Below, piece by piece: positions 24,321 to 31,657 of a stretch of DNA of 49,868 nucleotides. Within the stretch, counting starts at the first letter, position 1. Every line of letters starts with the position of its first letter. This DNA is from DTBU01 sp964568845. GTDB taxonomy: Archaea > Thermoproteota > CALKCG01 > B24. The notes beneath the pieces are model-generated. The model saw only the letters and a program-made list of their open reading frames with translations. It searched no databases and was not told the origin of the DNA. A program made the position numbers and the translations under genes. The DNA is taken from the NCBI GenBank assembly GCA_964568845.1, contig CAZMSC010000011.1, forward strand, positions 1 through 49,868, read 5' to 3'.

Positions 24321-25698
24321 TTTAAGTTTAAACCTTATTGAGAAGCTTAAGGCGATTCTAGGGGAAGAGTGGGTTGTCCAAGGTGAGAGCCTCATAGCTA
24401 GCTACGTATTAGATGAAACACCTCCTCCAATAAGACCTCAACCCCACTTAGACGTAGTCGTTGTTAAACCAAAGTCTTCAGAAGAAGTCTCCAAAGTCCT
24501 CAAACTGGCAAATGAATGCAATACCCCGGTTTTTCCTAGAGGTGGAGGCACGGGTCTGGTTGGAGGATGCATACCAACAGCCTCTGGAATCATACTCTCT
24601 CTTGAGAGGATGAATAGAATCGTTGTTGACAGGGATAATTTAATGGCTGAGGCTGAAGCAGGTGCAACTTTAAAAGACCTTCTAAACGCTTCAGATGAAG
24701 CCGGTTTATTCTTCCCGCCACACCCGGGTGATGAAGGGGCTCAAATAGGCGGTTTAATAGCTTGTAATGCCGGTGGGGCTAGAGCCATTAAAACCGGGGT
24801 TATGCGGAACTACGTACGTGGTTTAGAGGTCGTTCTACCTACTGGAGAGGTTCTGAAGCTTGGCGGCAAACTCTTAAAGAATAACTTCGGCTTCGACCTC
24901 ATGCAGCTTATAATCGGGAGCGAAGGTACTTTAGCCGTCATCACTAAGGCTTGGATACGTCTATATCCAAAGCTTCCAGCAACCGCAACGTTAATAATTC
25001 CATTTGAATCGAGAAGCTCGGCCGTTAAAGCCGTTCCTAAAATTCTCCACGCAGGCATTTTACCGCTAGCCTTAGAGTATGTCGAAAGGATCCCTATTGA
25101 AAGATCAGCTGAACGTTTAGGTTTAATGTGGCCGTGTAAAGTCGGCGAAAGCTTTCTAATAGTGATCCTGGCTGAGCAGTCTAATGAAGCTTTATACAGT
25201 CAATGTGAAAAGCTCTTATCGCTTTGCGAAGAATTCGGCTCTCTTGAACCGCTTTTAGCTGAGAGTAGAGAAGAGCAGGAGAAGATTCTGAAGATCCGTA
25301 GTGAAATATATTCGTCTCTCAAACCCGACATGGTAGATATACTGGACGCCACAGTTCCACCAGCATCCATAGGCATCTTCATGGACGAGGTCGAGAGAAT
25401 AGCCAAAAGCTACAACACATACCTACCATCCTATGGACATGCAGCAGACGGAAACATACACGTTCACATAATGAAAGAGCAAGGTTGGCGTATTGAAGAC
25501 TACGATAAAATTAGAGACGAAATATACATCGCCGCTGTGAAGCTAAGTGGGACAATAACGGGTGAACACGGCATTGGAGCGGTCAGAAGGAAAAGCGCGG
25601 AGAAGTTTCTAAACCCAATACATGTAAAACTCATGAGAGAGATTAAACGCATATTCGACCCGAAAAACATACTAAACCCGGGCAAAGTACTGCCATAG
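24313..25698 (+). CDS. GlcD-like FAD-linked 2-hydroxyacid (lactate/glycolate) dehydrogenase
   Basis: 461 residues. A PCMH-type FAD domain (about 40-215) shows VFPRGGGTGLVGGCIPTASGI and GAQIGGLIACNAGGARAIKTG. The FAD-oxidase C-terminal domain includes YGHAADGNIHVHI and GTITGEHGIGAVR, the metal/substrate-binding histidines of the GlcD/D-LDH family. Directly linked to etfBA (8-base overlap), it resembles the EtfAB-coupled lactate dehydrogenases in which D-lactate oxidation is driven by flavin electron confurcation. Substrate and coupling are inferred from context; glycolate or 2-hydroxyglutarate are possible. Confidence 0.88.
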   Translation: MSSLSLNLIEKLKAILGEEWVVQGESLIASYVLDETPPPIRPQPHLDVVVVKPKSSEEVSKVLKLANECNTPVFPRGGGTGLVGGCIPTASGIILSLERMNRIVVDRDNLMAEAEAGATLKDLLNASDEAGLFFPPHPGDEGAQIGGLIACNAGGARAIKTGVMRNYVRGLEVVLPTGEVLKLGGKLLKNNFGFDLMQLIIGSEGTLAVITKAWIRLYPKLPATATLIIPFESRSSAVKAVPKILHAGILPLALEYVERIPIERSAERLGLMWPCKVGESFLIVILAEQSNEALYSQCEKLLSLCEEFGSLEPLLAESREEQEKILKIRSEIYSSLKPDMVDILDATVPPASIGIFMDEVERIAKSYNTYLPSYGHAADGNIHVHIMKEQGWRIEDYDKIRDEIYIAAVKLSGTITGEHGIGAVRRKSAEKFLNPIHVKLMREIKRIFDPKNILNPGKVLP

Positions 25699-25744
25699 GC
25701 TCATTTTGAAAAATTAAAATAAAAGCTCCTGTATAATTATGTCA

Positions 25745-26063
25745 GGGAGTGGGTAAGCCAGTGGGCGGGTTTCCGGACGCTATGAAGCGTCTGGAGGAAA
25801 CTCCTCCACGCAGGTGGAGCCACACCACGGCGACGTGGGGGGCGAGAGCCCCGGCTCCGGCGCAGAAAAGACACTCCCACCCGGTGTATGTGAATGATAG
25901 GCGGCTCAACCGCTGACAATACCGGGATGTGGAGATGAAACTGCCGTCCTGTGGGCGTTAAGGCGAAGGAAGCCTATGAGCCTCCACCTGAGGCTTCGGT
26001 AAGCCGCATTAGTCGAATCCCGCCTAAAACAAAAGGAGGGTTACGGCTGGCATACCCACTCCC
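25745..26063 (+). ncRNA. rnpB: RNase P RNA
   Basis: About 320 bases bounded by a perfect P1 helix: GGGAGTGGGT (25745-25754) pairs with ACCCACTCCC (26054-26063). Just inside, the conserved CR-I GGAGGAAACTCC lies at about 25793-25804, and the 3' CR-IV/V stretch ACAAAAGGAGGGTTACGGC at about 26029-26047, close to the ACAGAAnGGGCUUA pattern of the family. The order and spacing fit archaeal type A RNase P RNA. It processes pre-tRNA 5' ends with Rpp30 and Pop5 from the operon upstream. It starts about 45 bases after the glcD-like stop. Confidence 0.9.
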
Positions 26064-26359
26064 CGAGATGGGTAACATTTAAATAGGTTTCCTCAAATGC
26101 ACTCTCATACGCTCGAAAATATCTTTTAAATATCGTTGTAGAGCTTTTCCTACTCCTCCGTAATTGGAATGGTTAAAGGGTAGATTAAAACTTGTATGGA
26201 CTTTGTATGGATGTTCGACCCCTCCCCTAGTTTTCTCCATTATATTTTTATGGTGATTTTCCATGTTCTGCCCCGTTTCCGAAAGCCAACCTTTGAGTTT
26301 TTCCATAGCTCCTTCGGGCTTTGCGTGCTATGACTATGCAAGCGTTAACGGTGAGAAGT

Positions 26360-26539
26360 TTAAAGTATCCGTTCCCCCTTTACAGGAGGCCGAAGTCCCT
26401 GGCTTAACTCGTAGTCCGGATGTCTACAGATGGAGGCCTTACGTGCTCTAACAATTATATCATAATCGCCTTCAAGCTTCGGCTTAGGCACACCCCTCAC
26501 AACCACAACTCCGGGTTTTTCAACCACAGTTGCCTTCAT
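26360..26539 (-). pseudogene. N-terminal fragment of a zinc-type (MDR) alcohol dehydrogenase
   Basis: 59 codons from an ATG. MKATVVEKPGVVVVRGVPKP and DYDIIVRARKASICRHPDYEL match the first 50 residues of medium-chain (MDR) alcohol/sorbitol dehydrogenases (MKAxVxEKPG...VPxPxxG...VRAxxICGTDxEL). The frame ends at GERIL, just where the family continues with GHE. The Gly-Thr/Ser-Asp after the catalytic Cys is replaced by RHPD. Intact enzymes have about 340 residues, so this is a truncated, decaying copy. Confidence 0.65.
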
Positions 26540-26681
26540 AATACGATCACCTAACGTGAATCTTTTATCACAATAGTCGTATATACTTTACCTCTTGTTT
26601 TTGAGTTATTGAATTATATACAAGTACTTGTAGCAGAATTATAGGAGCATCTTCTGAAATATAGTAGAGGAAAAATTTTCT

Positions 26682-26805
26682 CCTCCTCAAGTGGTTGGAG
26701 GAAGGCTGCGGGTTTTCTGCCCGATCTGGCTATAAGGGAGTTAATTTCCTGCTCTGTTGGGATAAATGGGATTTTCTGTTCAAGGGTGTATTTTGGTTTT
26801 CCCAT
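26682..26805 (-). pseudogene. Tyrosine recombinase (XerC/D-type integrase) fragment
   Basis: The minus-strand frame reads PKYTLEQKIPFIPTEQEI then NSLIARSGRKPAAFLQPLEE. This closely follows the junction of core-binding and catalytic domains in archaeal integrases (typically ...KLPFIPTExEIDxLIAGxGxKxxTFLQLLxETG). It breaks down before the first catalytic Arg (the ARAGE box). Only about 40 residues remain of about 300. It lies immediately downstream of the aminopeptidase P gene and suggests a past integration near rnpB. Confidence 0.55.
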
Positions 26806-26821
26806 GTAAGACCATGTATTC

Positions 26822-28174
26822 TCACGAACGTGCATGCATAGTTGATTCGATATCATCGGGATCGAGTGGTGCCGAGTCTGTCAAGACCTCAATTCCGTTA
26901 TTTGTAACCACTATTGTATCTTCAACACGAACGTAGAGTCTCTCTTCAGGTACCCACATTTGTGGATCAACGGAAAAAACTATTCCAGGCTTAAGTGGTG
27001 CAGACTTATAGTCGCCAACGTCATGAACAGACATCCCTACGGGATGAGAGAGATGCCCACGAAACTTTAAAGTCCTTTCAGCAGCCTTTCTATAGACTTC
27101 TTTTGAAAAACTATGCTTCTTAATGAAGTCGGCCATTATATTAGATGCATCGTTTAATATTTGATCCGCAGTTAACCCTGGACGAATGCAATGCAATAGT
27201 GTCTTGTGACACTCTACAATAAAGCCGTAAAGTTCCCTCTGCCATGACGAATACTTCCCATTTACAGGCCACATTCTCGCAATATCGCTAGTATAGTAGT
27301 GGTAATCGGGCGCCGTATCCATGAGCACTAAGTCGCCATCTTTCATCACACAGTCATCGCGGAAGTAATGCGGTTCCCAAATGTTTCTTCCTGAGGCTAC
27401 AATTGAATGGTAGCCTTCGCCAAATGCGCCATGAGATATAAAGATGTAGTTGGCGACTGCTCTTAGGTTATATTCCATCATCCCTGGTTTTGTTATACGC
27501 ATGGCCTCGGTTACAGCCAATGCTGAAAGCTTGCCGGCTTCACGGAGAAGAGATATTTCCCTCTCGTTTTTAACAAGTCTTAAAGAATCAAGTATAGGTG
27601 ACAAATCTCTAATCTCAATGTGTGGAAAGCGGGTGCGTAATAGACTAATAAAGCGTTGCTCCCGCGGTAAGATACCATCCCATGGATCTAAGGCCACAAG
27701 CTTATTATAGTGGAGTATTGTTTCACGGGATTCCCCTCTATTCTCAGCAGGATCATGCGGGACATAAAGAATTCGAACATCCTTAAGGTATCCTATAAGA
27801 TCCTCTAAAGGAAGAATTTCATCTATCCCAGTAAATTCCCTTATTAAATCGGCATCCTCAAGAGTCAATATATTCTCTCTATTGTCATTCGTGCTTAGGA
27901 AGCGCGGAATAAAAAGTCTAGTGGCGCGATCTCTACCATCAATTATAAGATAGGAATGCGGAACCTCCACTCCGCAACAGTAATAAAAATCGTTCGACTG
28001 TCGGAAGGGAAAATGGCCTCTAACTTGCTGACTGCCTTGGATGATAACACAAGCATCTTGGCCTATTGCATTAAGTACTTTATCCCGGCGTTCCTTGAAC
28101 TCCTCTAGAGGAAAATCTCTTTGAAACAACCTTGATTTTTCGCTCTTAATATCAAAGAGGCTTGATCCGATCAT
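26822..28174 (-). CDS. pepP: Aminopeptidase P family protein (Xaa-Pro aminopeptidase)
   Basis: 450 residues: an N-terminal AMP_N domain (about 15-150; GSQQVRGHFPFRQSNDFYYCCG) and a C-terminal M24 pita-bread domain. Metal ligands can be seen: Asp in VLMDTAPDYHYYTSDIARMWP (two), His in HLSHPVGMSVHDVGD, the acidic residue in FSVDPQMWVPEE (an Asp where many have Glu) and Glu in YVRVEDTIVV. It removes N-terminal residues before proline. The full-length two-domain form is mostly bacterial, and the gene is isolated, flanked by recombinase and ADH remnants and with bacterial-looking translation signals, so transfer from bacteria is likely. Confidence 0.88.
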   Translation of the reverse strand: MIGSSLFDIKSEKSRLFQRDFPLEEFKERRDKVLNAIGQDACVIIQGSQQVRGHFPFRQSNDFYYCCGVEVPHSYLIIDGRDRATRLFIPRFLSTNDNRENILTLEDADLIREFTGIDEILPLEDLIGYLKDVRILYVPHDPAENRGESRETILHYNKLVALDPWDGILPREQRFISLLRTRFPHIEIRDLSPILDSLRLVKNEREISLLREAGKLSALAVTEAMRITKPGMMEYNLRAVANYIFISHGAFGEGYHSIVASGRNIWEPHYFRDDCVMKDGDLVLMDTAPDYHYYTSDIARMWPVNGKYSSWQRELYGFIVECHKTLLHCIRPGLTADQILNDASNIMADFIKKHSFSKEVYRKAAERTLKFRGHLSHPVGMSVHDVGDYKSAPLKPGIVFSVDPQMWVPEERLYVRVEDTIVVTNNGIEVLTDSAPLDPDDIESTMHARS

Positions 28175-28204
28175 AATATTTCCTCTTACTCAAGAGGAAA
28201 TATT
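28175..28204 (-). promoter_or_regulatory. Perfect hairpin covering the ribosome-binding site of pepP
   Basis: AATATTTCCTCTT (28175-28187), loop ACTC, then AAGAGGAAATATT (28192-28204): a perfect 13-base-pair stem ending directly at the pepP ATG (28174). On the minus strand the proximal arm contains AGAGGAAA about six bases before the ATG, the likely Shine-Dalgarno site, and the distal arm is its exact complement. It could hold translation in check, or be a bidirectional structural remnant. Confidence 0.6.
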
Positions 28205-28572
28205 TTAATTTTGTAGAGATTAGAAAACAAAACCTGGAATATAACATCTAGACTTTTTGTAATCCGTTTAAGGGAAGAAGACTATGTGCGAGTACTTAGC
28301 TCTGAAATCTTCAACCCTGTTACGGTCATGGTATGCGTCTTGGCCTTTAGGCAGAATATGTTTAATAAAGTTAACCTGCCTCTAAAGGTAGATATCAGCT
28401 AACATACTCACTCCCCAAGGCAAGTAATAAATGGTAGTAATAATGAAATTGACTTCTATTTCCGTGTTTAGGTACGTATTCGCCTAGTTTATCTCTGTAT
28501 TCAGATATCCGTGTTGATTTCTGGGGATTGTAACAGATCTTAGAGTTGAAGCTAGTAACTTTTTTCTACAAG
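28205..28572. other. Gene-free stretch
   Basis: About 368 bases without a convincing open frame or RNA. It should contain the promoter of the minus-strand pepP gene at its left end and the 3' flank of the small membrane protein at its right end. Confidence 0.4.
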
Positions 28573-28974
28573 TTAAATTACCGCTAAAACCGTAAACAGC
28601 ATGTTTAAGACTACGATTATTAGTATGAATACCATCGACGATACTATCGCTATGGATAATGCTCCAATCCATCCGACGTCGAAAATGGCCTTATAGGATG
28701 CTAGCCATGCGAGAAAAGCCAATATCACCGCTAAAATCGATGCTAATCCGCCTAAAAATAAGTGTAGAGTTATAGATGATAAAACCATAACAATTGTAAA
28801 CACAATCGGTCCTATGAGTGTAGCAATCATGGCTTTTCCCATAGAAGCCTTTTTCCCCACTATGATTTTAGCCGCTATATACACTGGTATGGATGCAAAC
28901 ATCCAAGCGATAAACAGCATTAATATTAATACCATTAAAGGTGGGATCGTCCAAACAATAAATGGCGGAGGCAT
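28573..28974 (-). CDS. Small integral membrane protein, hypothetical
   Basis: 133 residues with four predicted membrane helices (about 8-35, 48-75, 76-97, 103-130), very rich in Ile/Val/Leu/Ala. No family recognised. It is followed 40 bases upstream (minus strand) by another small membrane protein, and these may be cotranscribed. The ATG at 28974 begins MPPPFIVW. Confidence 0.55.
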   Translation of the reverse strand: MPPPFIVWTIPPLMVLILMLFIAWMFASIPVYIAAKIIVGKKASMGKAMIATLIGPIVFTIVMVLSSITLHLFLGGLASILAVILAFLAWLASYKAIFDVGWIGALSIAIVSSMVFILIIVVLNMLFTVLAVI

Positions 28975-29014
28975 ATCGACGCGGCCCTCTTCCTCACTAT
29001 GCTATAGCATGCCC

Positions 29015-29317
29015 CTATTGGCTGGTTGAGGTTTCAGATTTCTCCTCTTTCTTCAATTCCTGCTCGATCTCCTTTTCAATATCCTCTATGGGCTTCGGCG
29101 GTGGAGTTGTTGCCAGCGTATATCCTATCCAAGCCAAAATCGCTAGTACTCCCCCGACCGCCACAAAGCCTGTAAGTTTAAGTACGAGCAGTGCATACTC
29201 CGTTAGAAAGACGAGATAGGCGTAGACTACTATACCTAAAACCCCCGCTATAAGCAACAACGCACCTACAGCTTGATCTTTGCCCACGTAAACCACCCGA
29301 TATTGAAATAATTTCAT
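29015..29317 (-). CDS. Small two-TM membrane protein, hypothetical
   Basis: 100 residues: a short N-terminus, two membrane helices (about 15-35 and 42-68), then a charged cytoplasmic tail (PKPIEDIEKEIEQELKKEEKSE). No family recognised. It lies 40 bases from the next membrane gene on the same strand. Confidence 0.55.
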   Translation of the reverse strand: MKLFQYRVVYVGKDQAVGALLLIAGVLGIVVYAYLVFLTEYALLVLKLTGFVAVGGVLAILAWIGYTLATTPPPKPIEDIEKEIEQELKKEEKSETSTSQ

Positions 29318-29339
29318 CCTAAGCTAGATTTAAAATTTA

Positions 29340-29480
29340 CCATTCGCCTCGGTGAGAAAGTCCGCGTCTTTTAAGCGTGGGATGAGTGGGAGCCTAAAAG
29401 GGCAGCGAATAACCAAACAATGAGCATCTTAGAAGCAAGAATCCCACAGGCTTCAGCCGCAGGAGTGTCAACACAACTTC
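29340..29480 (+). mobile_element. IS200/IS605-type right-end / omega-RNA-like remnant
   Basis: The stretch ends in AATCCCACAGGCTTCAGCCG followed by CAGGAGTGTCAAC (29450-29482). This is a slightly decayed copy of the hairpin-plus-tail (CCCACGGCTTCAGCCGTGGGAGTGTCAA) that closes many archaeal TnpB elements and forms the 3' part of their guide RNA scaffold. Upstream, GCGTGGGATGAGTGGGAGCC is also usual for such ends. No tnpB or tnpA is beside it, so it is a solo end. Confidence 0.55.
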
Positions 29481-29523
29481 TAACATTTATTAAATTTCCC
29501 CCGCACGTGTTTAACCGGGAAAG

Positions 29524-29826
29524 CTACTTGACCAGCGTCTTAGCTATAATATAGACGATCAAGCCTACGATGAAAGCAGCTGTCACCGGTGTGAGGATCG
29601 ACTGTTGAGAGCTAACAGTCGGAGCTTCTTCAAAGGTTTGACCAACGCTCTTATTGCTCGTTTCCATGGTCTCTGAAGCCTCTTGAGGAGTAGGCTTTAC
29701 ACCCCCCTCCTCGTTACCCTCGCTAATATAGGTTTGAGGTGGAGCTTGAAGCGTGGTTGAAAGCAGTACTGCTAACGCCACTCCCAACAATATACTAATA
29801 ACCGTTTTCTTGATTTGCTTAGTCAT
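29524..29826 (-). CDS. Small secreted/anchored protein, hypothetical
   Basis: 100 residues: a signal peptide or N-terminal helix (about 8-27), a low-complexity Ser/Thr/Glu/Pro stretch (about 28-75) and a C-terminal membrane helix (about 78-97) ending in lysine. The layout is that of a short stalk exposed outside the cell. No family recognised. It is downstream of the membrane-anchored regulator on the same strand (40 bases), so the regulator may share its transcript. Confidence 0.55.
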   Translation of the reverse strand: MTKQIKKTVISILLGVALAVLLSTTLQAPPQTYISEGNEEGGVKPTPQEASETMETSNKSVGQTFEEAPTVSSQQSILTPVTAAFIVGLIVYIIAKTLVK

Positions 29827-29866
29827 CTAATAGAAGTATTGCGCTATTAGAAGATAATTCTACTGT

Positions 29867-30310
29867 TTAGAACGGCCTCCTTCTCCATATTCTAAAGGTT
29901 TCATACCAGAAGATAAAAGCCGCTACTGCGGCGACGATTAAAGTCATCGGGTTTGTTGTATACGATGTTAGAATTTGATACACCATTATCGTCGTGAAGA
30001 AGCTGGCGTAGAATAAATACCTTGGAAGAGCCAGCCCCATAACGTTTACAAATAGGCTTAAAACACCCACATCGACCTTTCTTCTGACAATATACCTTCC
30101 ATATGTGTCTTTACCGACCAAACCAAGCGCCTCCAATTTATCGAGGTGGTGGAAGGCTAAGCTTGGACTTGAAAACCTTAACGCCCTTTGAACCTCCCTC
30201 ACACCAACACCCCTCTTATTCCTCAAAAGGTACATGTAAACCTGTAACGTTTTACCTCTAAGGGCATATTCAACCTTCTCAATATCCAGTTCTTTAGGCT
30301 TCTCAGACAA
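29867..30310 (-). CDS. Winged-helix transcription regulator with two membrane helices
   Basis: 147 residues if it begins at the TTG at 30310, six bases after GAGAGGGG. The N-terminal part is an ArsR/MarR-like winged helix (KTLQVYMYLLRNKRGVGVREVQRAL, then SSPSLAFHHLDKLEALGLV, then GRYIVRRK). Two membrane helices follow (about 84-106 and 110-133) and a basic tail. The frame is open further upstream to 30478, but that part runs through a transposon remnant and is unlikely to be coding. Membrane-tethered HTH proteins in archaea usually sense envelope state; the target is unknown. Confidence 0.65.
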   Translation of the reverse strand: MSEKPKELDIEKVEYALRGKTLQVYMYLLRNKRGVGVREVQRALRFSSPSLAFHHLDKLEALGLVGKDTYGRYIVRRKVDVGVLSLFVNVMGLALPRYLFYASFFTTIMVYQILTSYTTNPMTLIVAAVAAFIFWYETFRIWRRRPF

Positions 30311-30390
30311 TTTACCCCTCTCATTTAAAGAATCTATTGGATTAAGGATAAATGTTTCTCTATTATAACGACAGCCTCCTCCAAGCCCTG

Positions 30391-30556
30391 CATCCCGTAA
30401 AGCCGAAGGGGCTATGAGGAGCGGATGATGTGGGGATGGATTAGCCCTGAAAGCCTGTGTTAAGCCGATGACTGGCATAACGCCAGTAGGCTGGAGACGC
30501 CGCAGGCCGTCTATGAAGCGGGAAGCCGATTGGCTTTAGCCATCAGTAGCTCACGA
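30391..30556 (+). mobile_element. TnpB-element 3'-end / omega-RNA-like remnant
   Basis: The right part reads CTATGAAGCGGGAAGCCGAT then TGGCTTTAGCCATCAGTAGC then TCACGAG. This matches the usual 3' end of archaeal IS200/IS605 elements (GAAGCGGGAAGCC, a hairpin around GGCTTTAGCC, then GTAGTTCACGA), where the tnpB tail and guide RNA scaffold overlap. One frame still gives VYEAGSRLALA, like TnpB tails. Upstream bases form more GC-rich hairpins but the tnpB frame is broken by stops. It lies between purP and the regulator. Confidence 0.55.
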
Positions 30557-30559
30557 GAC

Positions 30560-31657
30560 TTAGTATAGGACTTCATCCAGTCTACCGTTTTCAAGAGCTT
30601 TCCTCAGCTCTAGAGCTATCCGTTTGCCAGTAGACATGGGCTCATCGAACATATACGCCGTGTATGGTGAACCTTGAGGATATAGGTTTGTCCCGGCGAC
30701 TATTCTAGCAGATATTTCGAAAACCGTAAACCCTCTACTGGGATGATATATCGTCTCAAGACAGAATGGCCCAATAATTCCAGGTGGAAAAAGCCTTTGA
30801 GAAGCTAACACTACTCTAGCACCCATTTCGAGGCAATCCTTTAAAAGACTTTCCCTCAAAATCAGAGGCTGGTTTCCCGTAACAGTGTAGTCGAAGAACT
30901 CCTTTGGAACATTAGGTAACCCCCTATACGCCTCATCTATAGGCTCTATGCGTTTATCCATACTTAGAAGTTCAAGTCTACCCTTCGCCACTCTGAACCC
31001 CCCATCCAACATTAGACTGTAGAAGAAGTGGAAGTAGTAGCGTACTCCAGCTATGAACTCCTGTATGGAGGCTTCTTCAACGCTTTTTATAAGCCCGCTC
31101 CGTATAGCTAACTCAATCCTATTCTCAAGCTCTTCAGCGGAATCTGCCGTGAAATATCCAGCCCCTCCCTTTGCACCGGGATACTTCACAAATACCTTAC
31201 AGTCGACTTCAGAGGGGTCTTTAAATTCTCTTGGAGTTTTCAAACCGGCTTCTCTAAACCATTCTTTCTGCTTCGATCTATCGCTCTCCCACTGTAGGAC
31301 CACTCTATTGCCAAACATAGGTATGGGAAATTTATCGAGAATGTTAGCGGCTCCAACATACTCGACGAAAGAGCCGTGCGGTATTATCACGCAGTTTTCT
31401 TTTACAAGCCTCTCTTGAACTTCTTTAGAAAGCACATCTTTAAATTCTCGAACCTCTATGAAGGTATCTGGTTTAGCTAGGGGAAAGGCCTCGTAGACAA
31501 ATCTACGGTCCGCCGCCGTCACACCGAGGGTTCTAAATCCCAGCTCTCTAGCTCCGTGAAAAATCTGAAGCGCTGAGTGGGAGCATATTGTTGAAACAGT
31601 AAGTTTACCCTTATCGTATTTTAAAAGCATTCTCCTAATATCTTCCCTTGTTATCAT
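30560..31657 (-). CDS. purP: PurP: formate-dependent FAICAR synthetase (paralogue 1)
   Basis: 365 residues with an ATP-grasp fold. Key blocks are VSTICSHSALQIFHGARELGF, CVIIPHGSFVEYVG, KVFVKYPGAKGGAGYF, IQEFIAGVRYYFHFFYS and FEISARIVAGTNLYPQGSPY. PurP converts AICAR, formate and ATP to FAICAR, the ninth step of archaeal purine synthesis. The ATG overlaps the stop of the second purP by four bases, so both are cotranscribed. This copy looks canonical. Confidence 0.93.
   Translation of the reverse strand: MITREDIRRMLLKYDKGKLTVSTICSHSALQIFHGARELGFRTLGVTAADRRFVYEAFPLAKPDTFIEVREFKDVLSKEVQERLVKENCVIIPHGSFVEYVGAANILDKFPIPMFGNRVVLQWESDRSKQKEWFREAGLKTPREFKDPSEVDCKVFVKYPGAKGGAGYFTADSAEELENRIELAIRSGLIKSVEEASIQEFIAGVRYYFHFFYSLMLDGGFRVAKGRLELLSMDKRIEPIDEAYRGLPNVPKEFFDYTVTGNQPLILRESLLKDCLEMGARVVLASQRLFPPGIIGPFCLETIYHPSRGFTVFEISARIVAGTNLYPQGSPYTAYMFDEPMSTGKRIALELRKALENGRLDEVLY

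Larger units (their letters stand above)
26064..26821. other. Gene-poor stretch between rnpB and aminopeptidase gene, with decayed genes
   Basis: No intact gene is visible. It contains the alcohol dehydrogenase and tyrosine recombinase fragments listed separately. A 75-codon minus-strand frame (26079-26306; ...TSFNLPFNHSNYGGVGKAL...) may be another decayed gene, but I cannot name it and do not call it. Confidence 0.5.

Noticed and set aside
25737..25919. Minus-strand open frame of 60 codons
   Set aside because: It lies inside the RNase P RNA gene and comes from its GC-rich helices.
26263..26451. Plus-strand open frame of 62 codons
   Set aside because: It is antisense to the alcohol dehydrogenase fragment, whose minus-strand frame matches a known family.
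30311..30478. N-terminal extension of the winged-helix membrane regulator
   Set aside because: It runs through the TnpB-type element remnant; the TTG at 30310 has a good ribosome-binding site and starts just before the HTH.
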